Assembly (NCBI GenBank): GCA_021162805.1 | Contig: JAGGXZ010000015.1 | Location: forward strand, 1-32,107 | Origin: Candidatus Poribacteria bacterium | GTDB taxonomy: Bacteria > Poribacteria > WGA-4E > B28-G17 | Direction of reading: 5' to 3' | DNA: 32,107 bases | Part shown: positions 14,756-22,495 of the stretch, piece by piece | Position numbering within the stretch: position 1 is the stretch's first letter | Layout: each line of letters starts with the position of its first letter | Notes under the pieces: model-generated | What the model was told of the DNA's origin: nothing | The model's database searches: none | The model's input: only the letters and a program-made list of their open reading frames with translations | Translations under genes and position numbers: made by a program

Positions 14756-14893
14756 ATGCGTTGGACGCCGAAGAGGGGATGGGAACTGGTAGGGTTGGAG
14801 GATTACGATATCTCATCGCTTTCAGCCTCCGACAACTACCTCTATGCTGCCACGTGGAGCGGAAAGGTGTTCCGGGCAAGATTGTCACGATGA
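14756..14893 (+). pseudogene. 3' fragment of a beta-propeller (YCF48/sortilin-like) protein
   Basis: The frame encodes WELVGLEDYDISSLSASDNY, then LYAATWSGKVFRARLSR and a stop. W-x-x-x-G-L followed by I-x-x-L-x-A-S-x-x-x-L-Y-A-A-T-W-x-G-x-V-F-R is the repeat pattern of extracellular photosystem-stability/VPS10-like propellers. Only one repeat remains; about 100 bases between the previous gene and this one (14640-14740) carry no recognisable coding sequence. Confidence 0.45.
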
Positions 14894-14929
14894 AGGGGCT
14901 AGGCATTCTTCTTTGAATGCCTAGCCCCT
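14894..14929. repeat. Perfect palindrome, dispersed repeat copy 1
   Basis: AGGGGCTAGGCATTC, a 6-base loop TTCTTT, then GAATGCCTAGCCCCT: a 15-bp perfect stem. It lies between a gene remnant on the plus strand and the converging end of the oxidoreductase gene, where it could stop transcription from both sides. A second copy in the opposite orientation is at 21086-21125, with the T-A pair replaced by G-C. Confidence 0.85.
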
Positions 14930-14936
14930 ACAACTT

Positions 14937-16118
14937 TCAGGATAGAAATGGCGCCTCCAGGGTTGTGGATTCGTCCGTGACGATCGCCTCGAGATCCCGG
15001 ATCAACCTGCCGCCCCGCCAGTCCTGCTCCTGCGCATCTTCGGGCATTATCGGGCCTCCCTGCCGTGACGGTTTGGGGAGATCATCGGCGTAATTATCGT
15101 AAACCCAGTCGCGGAAGGCTGAGGCGAACCGCCATCCGTGCCAGTGTATCCCGTTTATCATCTTGAGCGACTCCATAGCCGAGACCCCGTTCACATATGG
15201 TTCCCTGTCCTCCCTGATGGCGTCCATCAGGTCTTTGACCTGCATGGTGTGTCCCGTGAGCATCGGTCTCTCGACGTACCTTCGCATCTCCTCCTTGAGC
15301 TCGGCCTCCAGCGATTTATCGGTCAGGGTGAAGCTCGTGTCCCTCACCTCCCCCTTCTCGCCCCGGATATATATCCCCGCTAATCCGTCGGGCGACTTGC
15401 AGATGCTGGTCGTCAGCAGTTTTCCGTGGGACCCGTTTTTGAATCTGATCAGTCCGTATCCCAGATCCTCGACCTCTATCGTGGGATGCATGATGTTGGT
15501 CCAATATCCGTAGGCGTAATCCACGCCTCCCAGCAACCACTGATACAGATCCCAGCCGTGCACGGCCTGGTTGATGAAGACGCCGCCACCCTCATATTTC
15601 CATGTTCCCCGCCAAGCACCGCTGGCATAGTAATCCGTGCCCCGCCAGTGGAAGCCGTTGAGATAGCTGAAGCGTATCTCGCCGAGCAGCGGTATCACCC
15701 TCTCCTTGATGAATCGGTTGGCGGGCTGGGTTCTCCTGCCGAAGATGACGGCGAGCTTGACCCCGTGCTTCCTGGCCGTCTCGATCATCTCGTGAGCCTC
15801 GCCGACGGTCATGGCCATCGGCTTTTCGACCAGTATATGCTTTCCGGCCTTAGCGGCCGCGATCGTCATCGGGGCGTGAAGGTAGTGTGGGGTGGGGATG
15901 CTGACGATGTCTATGCTTCTATCCTGAAGCGCCTCGCGGTAATCGAGGTATATCTTAGCACCGCCGCACTCCTCAGACCGCCTTTTCGCCGCGGCCTCGT
16001 TCACGTCACATACTGCCCTTATCTCGCATTCATCCGGGAACTGCTGATATGCCCTGATGTGCGCCCCGGATATCCCTCCACATCCCAGTATCGCCACACC
16101 GAATTTCCCCTTAGACAT
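14937..16118 (-). CDS. Gfo/Idh/MocA-family NAD(P)-dependent oxidoreductase
   Basis: The 393-residue product opens with a Rossmann motif (GVAILGCGGISGAHIRAYQ). It continues with RAVCDVNEAAAKRR, DIVSIPTPHYLHAPM and HILVEKPMAMTVGEA, where the Lys of EKP is the family's conserved catalytic/cofactor residue. The C-terminal alpha/beta domain includes GGVFINQAVHGWDLYQWLLG, with the His expected in the substrate site. Family members oxidise or reduce sugars and cyclitols; the substrate here cannot be read. It ends a five-gene minus-strand run and overlaps the ATP-grasp gene by 8 bp, so it is probably co-transcribed with it. Confidence 0.9.
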   Translation of the reverse strand: MSKGKFGVAILGCGGISGAHIRAYQQFPDECEIRAVCDVNEAAAKRRSEECGGAKIYLDYREALQDRSIDIVSIPTPHYLHAPMTIAAAKAGKHILVEKPMAMTVGEAHEMIETARKHGVKLAVIFGRRTQPANRFIKERVIPLLGEIRFSYLNGFHWRGTDYYASGAWRGTWKYEGGGVFINQAVHGWDLYQWLLGGVDYAYGYWTNIMHPTIEVEDLGYGLIRFKNGSHGKLLTTSICKSPDGLAGIYIRGEKGEVRDTSFTLTDKSLEAELKEEMRRYVERPMLTGHTMQVKDLMDAIREDREPYVNGVSAMESLKMINGIHWHGWRFASAFRDWVYDNYADDLPKPSRQGGPIMPEDAQEQDWRGGRLIRDLEAIVTDESTTLEAPFLS

Positions 16119-17007
16119 CGCTGGACCTCCCTTTTTCAGCCATCTTTATGGCATAGTCCACCATGGCGCCGGCCACGTCCATGCCGGTCGCCCTCTCGAG
16201 CCCCTCGAAGCCGGGTGAGGGATTGACCTCTATGACCATAATCCCTCTCCTCGTCCGGATCATATCCACGCCCGCTATACCCAGACCGAGGGCCTTGGCC
16301 GATCTGACGGCTATCTCCTCCTCATCATCCGTCAGATAGGTCAGGAAACCCATCCCTCCCCGATGTATGTTCGCCCTGAACTCGCCCTCCTGAGCCACCC
16401 TTCTCATGGCACATAGCACCCTATCGCCTATCACCAGGGCCCTCAGATCTCTGCCGGCCGCCTCCTCATAGAAGGGCTGGACGATATAATCCTCGCTCTG
16501 ACTCCACATGGCGTCCAGAATGGAATAAAGGACGATGGGGTTATCGGTGACGATTATTCCCTTCCCCTGCGTTCCCTCGAACGGCTTGAGTATAAACGGA
16601 TAATCCCCTGCGCGTCTGAGAGCTCTGTCGAGAAATCGAAGCGATCCGGCGGCAAAGGTGGGTGGGACGGGTATGCCGTTTCGATGAAGTATGGCAAGAG
16701 AGCGGAACTTATTGCGGGCGTCATCTATCGATTGGGCCGGGTTGACGGACGGGACGCCTGCAAGCTCGAAATGGCGTAGAACTTCAAGGCCGTACCTTGC
16801 CGTGACCTTGCTGAGCCGCGGGAGGATGACATCCAGCCTCTCGGCCGATCTCCATCCGAAATATATCGAGTCTCCCCTACATCCGATATGGATGTATATC
16901 TCGAAAGGGTCCATCACCCAGACTTTACATCCCCGTTCCCTTGCAGCTCTCGCCAGCCTTCGCGTGGCATATGCCCTTTTCTGTCTTGAGATTATGCCTA
17001 TCCTCAC
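16111..17007 (-). CDS. RimK-like ATP-grasp ligase
   Basis: A 298-residue ATP-grasp protein in the RimK/LysX/MptN group. Landmarks are PSVNPAQSIDDARNKFRSLA, PFILKPFEGTQGKGI (ATP-binding Lys and Gly loop), SEDYIVQPFYEEAAGRDLRA, and GVDMIRTRRGIMVIEVNPSP with the metal-binding Glu/Asn and the GFEGLE end. These enzymes form amide bonds, usually adding Glu or another amino acid to a carboxylate of a protein, cofactor or carrier. The N-terminal part (MRIGIISRQKRAYATRRLA) is the expected RimK-type pre-ATP-grasp domain. It overlaps RimI by 4 bp. Adjacency to RimI fits ribosomal-protein modification, but an unrelated small-molecule role is equally possible. Confidence 0.85.
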   Translation of the reverse strand: MRIGIISRQKRAYATRRLARAARERGCKVWVMDPFEIYIHIGCRGDSIYFGWRSAERLDVILPRLSKVTARYGLEVLRHFELAGVPSVNPAQSIDDARNKFRSLAILHRNGIPVPPTFAAGSLRFLDRALRRAGDYPFILKPFEGTQGKGIIVTDNPIVLYSILDAMWSQSEDYIVQPFYEEAAGRDLRALVIGDRVLCAMRRVAQEGEFRANIHRGGMGFLTYLTDDEEEIAVRSAKALGLGIAGVDMIRTRRGIMVIEVNPSPGFEGLERATGMDVAGAMVDYAIKMAEKGRSSDV

Positions 17008-17468
17008 CGCTCGATCTCCATCGATTGAAGATCGGTTATCCCCATCACAAGGGCGTCTTCGCCGGTATCGGTGTAATATCCCTCTCGGATGCCGAGGGGT
17101 CTGAAACCGAACTTCCTGTAGAGGTTTTGAGCCGGTATGTTGTTCTCCCTGACCTCCAGTGTGACCTTGCGCACCCCTTTGGATTTGGCCATCTCAAGTG
17201 CATATCTCATCAGCCTCTCGCCTATTCCCTTTCGCCTGTGTTCGGGTGCGACGGCGATGTTGGTTATATGGGCCTCATCGAAGACGATCCATATGTCCAG
17301 GTATCCCACGACCTCCCTGCCGATCTTGGCGACCAGGAAATGGGCGTTTTTGCTCTTAAGCTCCCGTCTGAAAGCCCACTCGCTCCAAGGGGTTGGAAAG
17401 GAGCGGCGTTCTATCTCCACTATGTGGGGTATATCCCGTCTCCTGGCACGGCCTATGCGAACCTCCAT
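17004..17468 (-). CDS. rimI: Ribosomal protein S18 alanine N-acetyltransferase
   Basis: A compact 154-residue GNAT. It has ERRSFPTPWSEWAFRRELKS at the start, GYLDIWIVFDEAHITNIAV, the acetyl-CoA loop PEHRRKGIGERLM, and the RimI-type C terminus TLEVRENNIPAQNLYRKFGF followed by REGYYTDTGEDALVM. RimI acetylates the N-terminal Ala of ribosomal protein S18. The gene overlaps the PfkB gene upstream by 16 bp and the ATP-grasp gene downstream by 4 bp, so it is translated as part of that operon. Some RimI-like proteins have broader N-terminal acetylation activity, so specificity for S18 is by family assignment only. Confidence 0.88.
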   Translation of the reverse strand: MEVRIGRARRRDIPHIVEIERRSFPTPWSEWAFRRELKSKNAHFLVAKIGREVVGYLDIWIVFDEAHITNIAVAPEHRRKGIGERLMRYALEMAKSKGVRKVTLEVRENNIPAQNLYRKFGFRPLGIREGYYTDTGEDALVMGITDLQSMEIER

Positions 17469-18277
17469 CTCTTCATGACCCTTTCAAGCGTCGGTATGCC
17501 CAGGGTTCCCTCGTCCTCCACGGCAAAGGAGGCGACGCAATTTGCGAAATCGGCTGAGATGAAGGGATCGTTCGTCTCGGCATACTTTATCAGAAACGCC
17601 GCCGCGAAGACGTCCCCCGCTCCTGTCGGATCGACCTCAACGGTCCGGTAGGCCGGGAAATCCCTGGATATCCCGTCCAGGTAGAGCGTGCAACCCTTTT
17701 TGCCGCGGGTGAGGATCACAATCTTCGTCGCACGTATGAACCTTTCGAGCTCCTCTGGAAACGGGGCTATATCCTCCTCGCTGAAGACCAGCACGTCGCA
17801 GCGGGCGAGTATCTCCTCGGCGTTATGCCATCTCTTCGGATATACCCTGCCGTCCTCCTCCCACCTGCGGAACCATCCCTGCGGCGTCACGCCTATCAGC
17901 GATGACCTGAACCGCTCCGGCACGTCCGACATCACCTCATCCGCCACGGGACATAGATAGACGATCGGCGCGCGGGTCCATTCCTCCGGTATATCCTTCC
18001 CCTGGATCTTCTCCGCCACGCCGAGCAGGTATTGCGTCCTATGACCCTCGCGGTAGATGTTTCTGAACGTGGTGGTCTTATCTGCGGGCTTAATCCGAAC
18101 CTCGATCCCCTCGATGAGAGGATCGCTCAGGTTGAAATCGGGGCCGACTGAGGTGAGGGCGGCCGGCTTGAATCCCAGATTCCGAACGGTTATGGTGGAA
18201 TATGCGGCTGCGCCGCCGATGATCAATCCTTCGGGCACGACGTCATGTGTGAAATGACCTATAGCCAGAAAATCCAT
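17453..18277 (-). CDS. PfkB-family sugar/nucleoside kinase
   Basis: A 274-residue kinase with the PfkB signature VDPTGAGDVFAAAFLIKYAE near the C terminus, containing the catalytic Asp and anion-hole Gly-Ala-Gly. An N-terminal GHFTHDVVPEGLIIGGAAAYS supplies the substrate-binding GG motif. ILTRGKKGCTLYL is the expected strand before the nucleotide site. It is shorter than typical ribokinases (about 300), missing part of the lid, which is seen in some PfkB subgroups. The substrate is not apparent. A GAGGG site precedes the ATG, 10 bases after the GNAT gene ends, so the two are probably co-transcribed. Confidence 0.88.
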   Translation of the reverse strand: MDFLAIGHFTHDVVPEGLIIGGAAAYSTITVRNLGFKPAALTSVGPDFNLSDPLIEGIEVRIKPADKTTTFRNIYREGHRTQYLLGVAEKIQGKDIPEEWTRAPIVYLCPVADEVMSDVPERFRSSLIGVTPQGWFRRWEEDGRVYPKRWHNAEEILARCDVLVFSEEDIAPFPEELERFIRATKIVILTRGKKGCTLYLDGISRDFPAYRTVEVDPTGAGDVFAAAFLIKYAETNDPFISADFANCVASFAVEDEGTLGIPTLERVMKRWRFA

Positions 18278-18287
18278 CCCTCACGCC

Positions 18288-19421
18288 TCAGATGAAATTC
18301 AGCCCGTAATCGACGAGGGGCATGGGAAAGAGCTTGTCCAGTATCCGCGATAGCTTCGGACCTTTCGGGGTAGGCCTCTCGCGCTCGAGCGAGCCGAACA
18401 CGAACGCCGTTATATCCTGGATCGTCTCCAGCCTGAACTCCTCATCCTCATATCTGAAGATCAGGTCGGGCTCGAATTCGATCTCAAGCCCCCACAGCTC
18501 ATCCTCCTCCAGTCTCTCCGAAACATAGGGTTCGATGGCGGCGAAAAAGCCCTTCAGGTCTATGATCCTCAGCGTGCCGTGAAAACCGCGAGGGACATAC
18601 GGCACACCTATGAGCTTCCCAAGCGACCTCATCTCACCGTCTGCCGCCGTCGTGTTGAGGTTTATCCTGTCCACGTTATAGAGATCGAAGAGCTTGGTCA
18701 GAGCGGCCAGAACCGCCGTTCTCGATCCGGCCATCTCCTCGACGTTCAACACCCTCACGCCGTCTTTCTCCTCTCTCGGTTTCTGGGCGCAGATGTAGGC
18801 GACCATCTCGCCGTCGACGCCGACCAACCAGGTATCGGAGGGATGGTTCACCACAACCCTGGCCTCGAGCAGGGTGAGGAACTCGTCGATGTCCCGAACA
18901 TATCTGATGGGCTCGGATTGATGTATCCTCACCAGATCGGGCGTGTCCTCCCTCTCCCATCTTTTCACCTCGACAGGGAGATCGGGCAGTCTGGCATCCT
19001 TTGGGATCGGGTATACATGATAGATCCCCGCGTTTATGCATCCCGCCCTCCTGTAAAGCCCTCTGCCGCCGGAGATCAACATTACCTCGACCCCATCGCG
19101 GAGGGATTTGAGTATGGTATCCTCCAGCAGTCTTGTCGCCAACCCCTGTCCGCGGTAGTTCGGATCGGTGCAGACGGAGCCGACGTTACACACCCTGATC
19201 GATGCGCCCATGATGAAGATGTCCCTGACAGTGAAGCCGATCAGGGAGACCGGTTTTCCGTCGTCGAGGAATATCCTCAGGTTCTCGCAGTTCTCCTCGC
19301 AGAAGAGGGTTGGAAACTCCCTGCCCATATCGCCGTCCCTCCTCGATCGGAAGACGGAGTTGGACAGGGCGATAACGGCTTCCAGCTCATCCTTTCTGGC
19401 GGCTCTTGGCCCTTCAATCAT
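18288..19421 (-). CDS. Eis-like GNAT acetyltransferase
   Basis: A 377-residue protein with an N-terminal GNAT domain: RKDELEAVIALSNSVFR, VCNVGSVCTDPNYRGQGLAT (acetyl-CoA loop R-x-x-G-x-A), then SGGRGLYRRAGC. A second, degenerate GNAT-like half follows (TWLVGVDGEMVAYICAQ), then a C-terminal region beginning GTLRIIDLKGFFAAIEPYV that resembles the SCP2-like domain of the Eis group. A GGAGGTGAAGG site sits directly upstream of the ATG. Eis-like enzymes acetylate amines on aminoglycosides or peptides; the natural substrate here is unknown. About 230 bases of repeats separate it from panB upstream, so a promoter of its own is plausible though I could not place one convincingly. Confidence 0.8.
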   Translation of the reverse strand: MIEGPRAARKDELEAVIALSNSVFRSRRDGDMGREFPTLFCEENCENLRIFLDDGKPVSLIGFTVRDIFIMGASIRVCNVGSVCTDPNYRGQGLATRLLEDTILKSLRDGVEVMLISGGRGLYRRAGCINAGIYHVYPIPKDARLPDLPVEVKRWEREDTPDLVRIHQSEPIRYVRDIDEFLTLLEARVVVNHPSDTWLVGVDGEMVAYICAQKPREEKDGVRVLNVEEMAGSRTAVLAALTKLFDLYNVDRINLNTTAADGEMRSLGKLIGVPYVPRGFHGTLRIIDLKGFFAAIEPYVSERLEEDELWGLEIEFEPDLIFRYEDEEFRLETIQDITAFVFGSLERERPTPKGPKLSRILDKLFPMPLVDYGLNFI

Positions 19422-19506
19422 CCTTCACCTCCGATGGTTCAACGTGCTGGCGTTAAACGCTATCGCTCTTATTTCCCTTAAGCGTAGTATCTATCTATGG
19501 CTAATT

Positions 19507-19572
19507 GTCCGCCGTCCACCGTCCGCGGTCCGCAGCGGAATAACGGCGGACGGCGGACTGCCGACTGCGGAC
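19507..19572. repeat. Heptamer arrays in inverted arrangement (GTCCGCN / NGCGGAC)
   Basis: Four left units (GTCCGCC, GTCCACC, GTCCGCG, GTCCGCA), a 10-base spacer, and four right units (GGCGGAC, GGCGGAC, TGCCGAC, TGCGGAC). The right units are approximate reverse complements of the left units, so the whole can fold into a long imperfect hairpin. It lies upstream of the GNAT gene and downstream of panB. Confidence 0.75.
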
Positions 19573-19581
19573 ACTTCAATG

Positions 19582-19653
19582 ACGGCGAAGCCAAATGACC
19601 TAATGGCTATAAATGACCACATTTAACGTTCCAACGTTCAACGAGCCAACGTT
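19582..19653. repeat. Decamer-like and AACG short repeats
   Basis: The stretch holds CAAATGACCT and TAAATGACCA, relatives of the decamers near the RiPP genes. It then has four AACG cores spaced 8, 7 and 8 bases apart (TTAACG, TCCAACG, TTCAACG, CCAACG). The last repeat touches the stop codon of panB, so the array has formed right at the gene end. Together with the heptamers it explains most of the non-coding interval 19422-19651. Confidence 0.5.
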
Positions 19654-20428
19654 ATCTATATGAATGTTCCTCGTCCGGGAAGATCCCCTCCTTAACCTCC
19701 CGGACGTACTCCCTGAAAGCCCGTTCCATCTCGCCCGACAGATGGGCATATCGTTTGACGAACTTCGGCTTGAACCTCTCGAACAGCCCCAACATGTCGT
19801 GACTGACCAACACCTGGCCGTCGCAATGGGGCCCCGCGCCGATCCCTATGGTGGGTATCTCAAGCGACGATGTTATCCGGGAGGCCAGATCCATAGGGAT
19901 ACATTCCAGGACGATCGAGAAGCAGCCAGCCCTCTCGAGGGCGAGGGCGTCTTCGAGCAACCTCTGAGCCGATTCCTCATCCCTCCCCTGAACCCTGAAT
20001 CGTGTTATCGTCTGAGGCGTCAGACCGATATGTCCCATGACCGGTATCCCCTCGCCGACGAGTTTTTCGACCACATCGGTCACCTTCCCCTCGACCTTCA
20101 CGGCATCGGCGCCCGCCTGGATGAACCTTCGGGCGTTCTCCAGCGCCAGATCGGGCGTATCGTAGGATCGATACGGCATATCGCCGACGACGAGAGGCCC
20201 CTCGCTCCCGTTCGCCACGGCGCGGGTGTGATGGAGCATATCCTCCATCGTGACCTTCCTCGTGGTGTCATACCCGAAGAAGACCATGGCGAGGGAGTCG
20301 CCGACGAGGATCATGTCCACCCCGCACCCGCTCATGATCTTAGCCGTTATGTAATCGTAGGCGGTGAGCATGGCGATCCTCTCGCCCCGCCGTTTCATCT
20401 CGATTATATCCTCCACGCGCCTCTTCAA
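19652..20428 (-). CDS. panB: 3-methyl-2-oxobutanoate (ketopantoate) hydroxymethyltransferase
   Basis: Catalyses the first committed step to pantothenate, adding a hydroxymethyl group from methylenetetrahydrofolate to ketoisovalerate. The 258-residue length is normal for PanB. Motifs are MLTAYDYITAKIMSGCGVDM, ILVGDSLAMVFFGYDTTRKV (metal-binding Asp), PLVVGDMPYRSYD, DAVKVEGK, PVMGHIGLTPQ, and PTIGIGAGPHCDGQVLVSHD followed by DMLGLF. All are expected active-site segments. It overlaps bioY upstream by 4 bp (ATGA), so the two vitamin-related genes form a unit driven by the bioY promoter. No panC or panD is visible in the window. Confidence 0.95.
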   Translation of the reverse strand: MKRRVEDIIEMKRRGERIAMLTAYDYITAKIMSGCGVDMILVGDSLAMVFFGYDTTRKVTMEDMLHHTRAVANGSEGPLVVGDMPYRSYDTPDLALENARRFIQAGADAVKVEGKVTDVVEKLVGEGIPVMGHIGLTPQTITRFRVQGRDEESAQRLLEDALALERAGCFSIVLECIPMDLASRITSSLEIPTIGIGAGPHCDGQVLVSHDMLGLFERFKPKFVKRYAHLSGEMERAFREYVREVKEGIFPDEEHSYR

Positions 20429-21018
20429 CTCCGATCACCTCGCCCCATCAGGTATTCTCTAAGCCTCCATCCGGACGGCAGACAGATCGATATGAGGCCG
20501 ATCTTGATGAGATCTCCCGGGATAAAAGGCCACAGTCCCATCTTGAAGAGGGCGTTTAGGGGGATGAACCTGGATAGCCACAGGAGTCCCGGAAGATATA
20601 TCGCCAGCTCACCCGCTAGCATGGCGGCCAGACATCGCCTGTAGCTTCTATCCCAGCCTCTCTCCGCCAGATATCCGACGAGATAAGCTGCCAGGAGGAA
20701 TCCGATCAGATATCCCCCCGTCGGCCCGGCGAGATACGAGAGGCCGCCTCCTAAGCTGAAGAGGGGCAATCCCGCAACTCCCAGCATCAGATATAGCGCC
20801 ATGCTTGCCGATCCGAGACTCCGTCCCAGAAGCAGCCCCGCCGAAAGCACGGCGAAGGTCTGCATTGTTATCGGGACGGGCGTGAACGGGAGGGATATCC
20901 TCACCTTAGCACATAAAGCGGTGAAGATGGCGAATCCCACGACAGCCGCCGATCTGCTCAGAACCCCCTCCAAGAGGAAAAATGCCCGCAATATGGTCGT
21001 GCCTCGAGCTTTAGCCAT
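20425..21018 (-). CDS. bioY: Biotin transporter substrate-binding (S) component
   Basis: The chosen start (MAKARGTTILRAFFLLEG) follows a GAGGG site. A more upstream in-frame ATG at 21063 would fall within the proposed promoter, so it is unlikely. The 197-residue product matches BioY: SLPFTPVPITMQTFAVLSAG is the hallmark N-terminal segment, followed by LGRSLGSASMALYLMLGVAG, PLFSLGGGLSYLAGPTGGYL (substrate-binding loop) and six hydrophobic helices. BioY imports biotin alone or with the ECF ATPases; those are not in this window. Divergent from paaK across a 115-bp region with two promoters. Confidence 0.93.
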   Translation of the reverse strand: MAKARGTTILRAFFLLEGVLSRSAAVVGFAIFTALCAKVRISLPFTPVPITMQTFAVLSAGLLLGRSLGSASMALYLMLGVAGLPLFSLGGGLSYLAGPTGGYLIGFLLAAYLVGYLAERGWDRSYRRCLAAMLAGELAIYLPGLLWLSRFIPLNALFKMGLWPFIPGDLIKIGLISICLPSGWRLREYLMGRGDRS

Positions 21019-21053
21019 GTGATCATCCCTCGAAACCCTGAGTTTTGCCTTTA

Positions 21054-21082
21054 ATTTTAGCACCTGCGACCCTCAAAAGCAA
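21054..21082 (-). promoter_or_regulatory. Promoter for bioY-panB
   Basis: On the minus strand TTGCTT (21082-21077) and TAAAAT (21059-21054) are separated by 17 bases, with an upstream TGC giving an extended -10. Transcription would start just before the chosen bioY ATG region, leaving a leader of about 30 bases. Confidence 0.5.
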
Positions 21083-21085
21083 GCG

Positions 21086-21125
21086 GTAGGGGCGAGGCAT
21101 TCAAAGAAGAATGCCTCGCCCCTAC
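21086..21125. repeat. Perfect palindrome, dispersed repeat copy 2, between divergent promoters
   Basis: GTAGGGGCGAGGCATTC, loop AAAGAA, then GAATGCCTCGCCCCTAC: a 17-bp perfect stem. It is the copy at 14894-14929 in opposite orientation (its loop is the reverse complement) with one compensatory base-pair change. It fills almost exactly the space between the -35 boxes of bioY and the paaK-like gene. Confidence 0.88.
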
Positions 21126-21129
21126 TACC

Positions 21130-21158
21130 TTGACACGATCCCCCGAAAGGGTTATAAT
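21130..21158 (+). promoter_or_regulatory. Consensus sigma70 promoter for the paaK-like gene
   Basis: TTGACA at 21130-21135 and TATAAT at 21153-21158 with a 17-base spacer: an exact match to the housekeeping consensus. Start of transcription would be near 21165, about 25 bases before the chosen ATG. Confidence 0.75.
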
Positions 21159-21190
21159 CACCTCACGATATCGTCAAGGTGAAGGGGAAA

Positions 21191-22492
21191 ATGTTCTGGG
21201 AGAAAGAGATAGAGACCCTACCCAGGGAGGAACTTGAGAGGTTACAGGTTCGGCGTCTACGCCAGACACTTCTGAGAGCCCGAAACTCCCCCTTTTATGG
21301 AAGGCTTTTTAAAAGGATCGGCCTCGATCCTGAGAGGGTGAACTCGCTCGACGTGCTCAAGGACATCCCGTTCACGACCAAGGAGGATCTGCGGGCCAAC
21401 GCGCCATATGGATTCCTGGCCGTCCCGAAAGAGGAGATCGTCAGGCTCCACTCCTCATCCGGCACGACAGGTATCGCCACGCCTATCTTTCATACGGCAT
21501 CTGACATCGAGAGCTGGGCCAACCTCGTCGCCAGATGTATGTATATGGTCGGCGTCAGGAGGGAGGACGTATTTCAGAACACGATGGGGTATGGGCTTTT
21601 TACGGGCGGACTGGGCTTCCACTACGGGGCGGAGAAATTGGGCGTGATGGTCATTCCCTCCGGCCCGGGAAACAGCCGCAGGCAGATCTATCTGATGCAG
21701 ACCTTCGGCACAACCGTCGTCCACATCCTGCCCAGCTATGCCATGAGGCTGCTCTCGGTTTTCCAGGAGATGGGGCTCGATCCGAGGTATGACACCCGGC
21801 TGAGGATAGCCTTCATCGGTGCTGAACCCCATTCGGAGGAGATGCGAAAGAGGATCGAGGACGCCTACGGGATGGACGCCTACAACTCATACGGCCTTTC
21901 GGAGATGAACGGGCCGGGCGTGGCGTTTGAATGTCCACACAAAAACGGCCTGCACGTCTGGGAGGACAGCTTCATACTGGAGGTGATCGATCCCGAAACC
22001 CTCGAGCCTCTGCCCGACGGCGAGGAGGGCGAATTGGTGTTCACTACCCTGACCAGGGAGGGAATGCCGATCATAAGGTATAGATCCAGGGATCTGGCCG
22101 CCGTCTATCCCGAACCATGCCCCTGCGGCAGAACTCACAGACGTATCTCGCGCATCAAGGGGCGAACCGACGACATGCTCATCGTCAAGGGCGTCAACAT
22201 CTTCCCGATTCAGATCGAGCGGGTGCTCATGAACATCCCCGAGGTCGGAACGGATTACCAGATCATACTCGACAGGAAAAACTATCTGGACGCCATGACC
22301 GTCCGTGTGGAGATAAACGCCAAGTTCTTCGACGGCGATATAAGACATCTGGAGCGGCTGCAGAAGAAGATCGTCGAGGAGCTCCGCTCGGAGATAATCA
22401 TCGAGCCTGAGGTCGAGCTGGTCGAGCCGGGAAGCATCCCCAAAAGCGAAGGCAAGGCGGTCAGGGTGATAGATAAAAGGGGAGGTGGATGA
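21191..22492 (+). CDS. paaK: Phenylacetate-CoA ligase family protein
   Basis: The ATG at 21191 is preferred over a GTG 12 bases upstream because AAGGGG sits between them and the product then begins MFWEKEIETLPREELERLQ, the normal PaaK start. The 433-residue adenylate-forming enzyme has the P-loop LHSSSGTTGIATPIFHTA, YGLFTGGLGFHYGAEKLG, AYNSYGLSEMNGPGVAFEC (adenylate binding), IIRYRSRDLA, and the C-terminal hinge GRTDDMLIVKGVNIFPIQIE. It activates an aryl- or short-chain acid as the CoA thioester. No other phenylacetate-degradation genes are nearby; pairing with an ACT-domain gene is common for PaaK paralogs in anaerobes, where they may serve aromatic amino-acid-derived acids such as indole- or phenylacetate. 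Confidence 0.92.
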   Translation: MFWEKEIETLPREELERLQVRRLRQTLLRARNSPFYGRLFKRIGLDPERVNSLDVLKDIPFTTKEDLRANAPYGFLAVPKEEIVRLHSSSGTTGIATPIFHTASDIESWANLVARCMYMVGVRREDVFQNTMGYGLFTGGLGFHYGAEKLGVMVIPSGPGNSRRQIYLMQTFGTTVVHILPSYAMRLLSVFQEMGLDPRYDTRLRIAFIGAEPHSEEMRKRIEDAYGMDAYNSYGLSEMNGPGVAFECPHKNGLHVWEDSFILEVIDPETLEPLPDGEEGELVFTTLTREGMPIIRYRSRDLAAVYPEPCPCGRTHRRISRIKGRTDDMLIVKGVNIFPIQIERVLMNIPEVGTDYQIILDRKNYLDAMTVRVEINAKFFDGDIRHLERLQKKIVEELRSEIIIEPEVELVEPGSIPKSEGKAVRVIDKRGGG

Positions 22493-22495
22493 GGA

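Noticed and set aside
15426-16226. Long plus-strand open frame opposite the oxidoreductase gene
   Set aside because: It mirrors the well-supported minus-strand Gfo/Idh/MocA gene; its translation shows no recognisable domain.
18579-20644. Two long plus-strand open frames opposite the GNAT and panB genes
   Set aside because: Antisense shadows of G+C-rich coding sequence with His/Pro/Arg-rich translation and no motifs.
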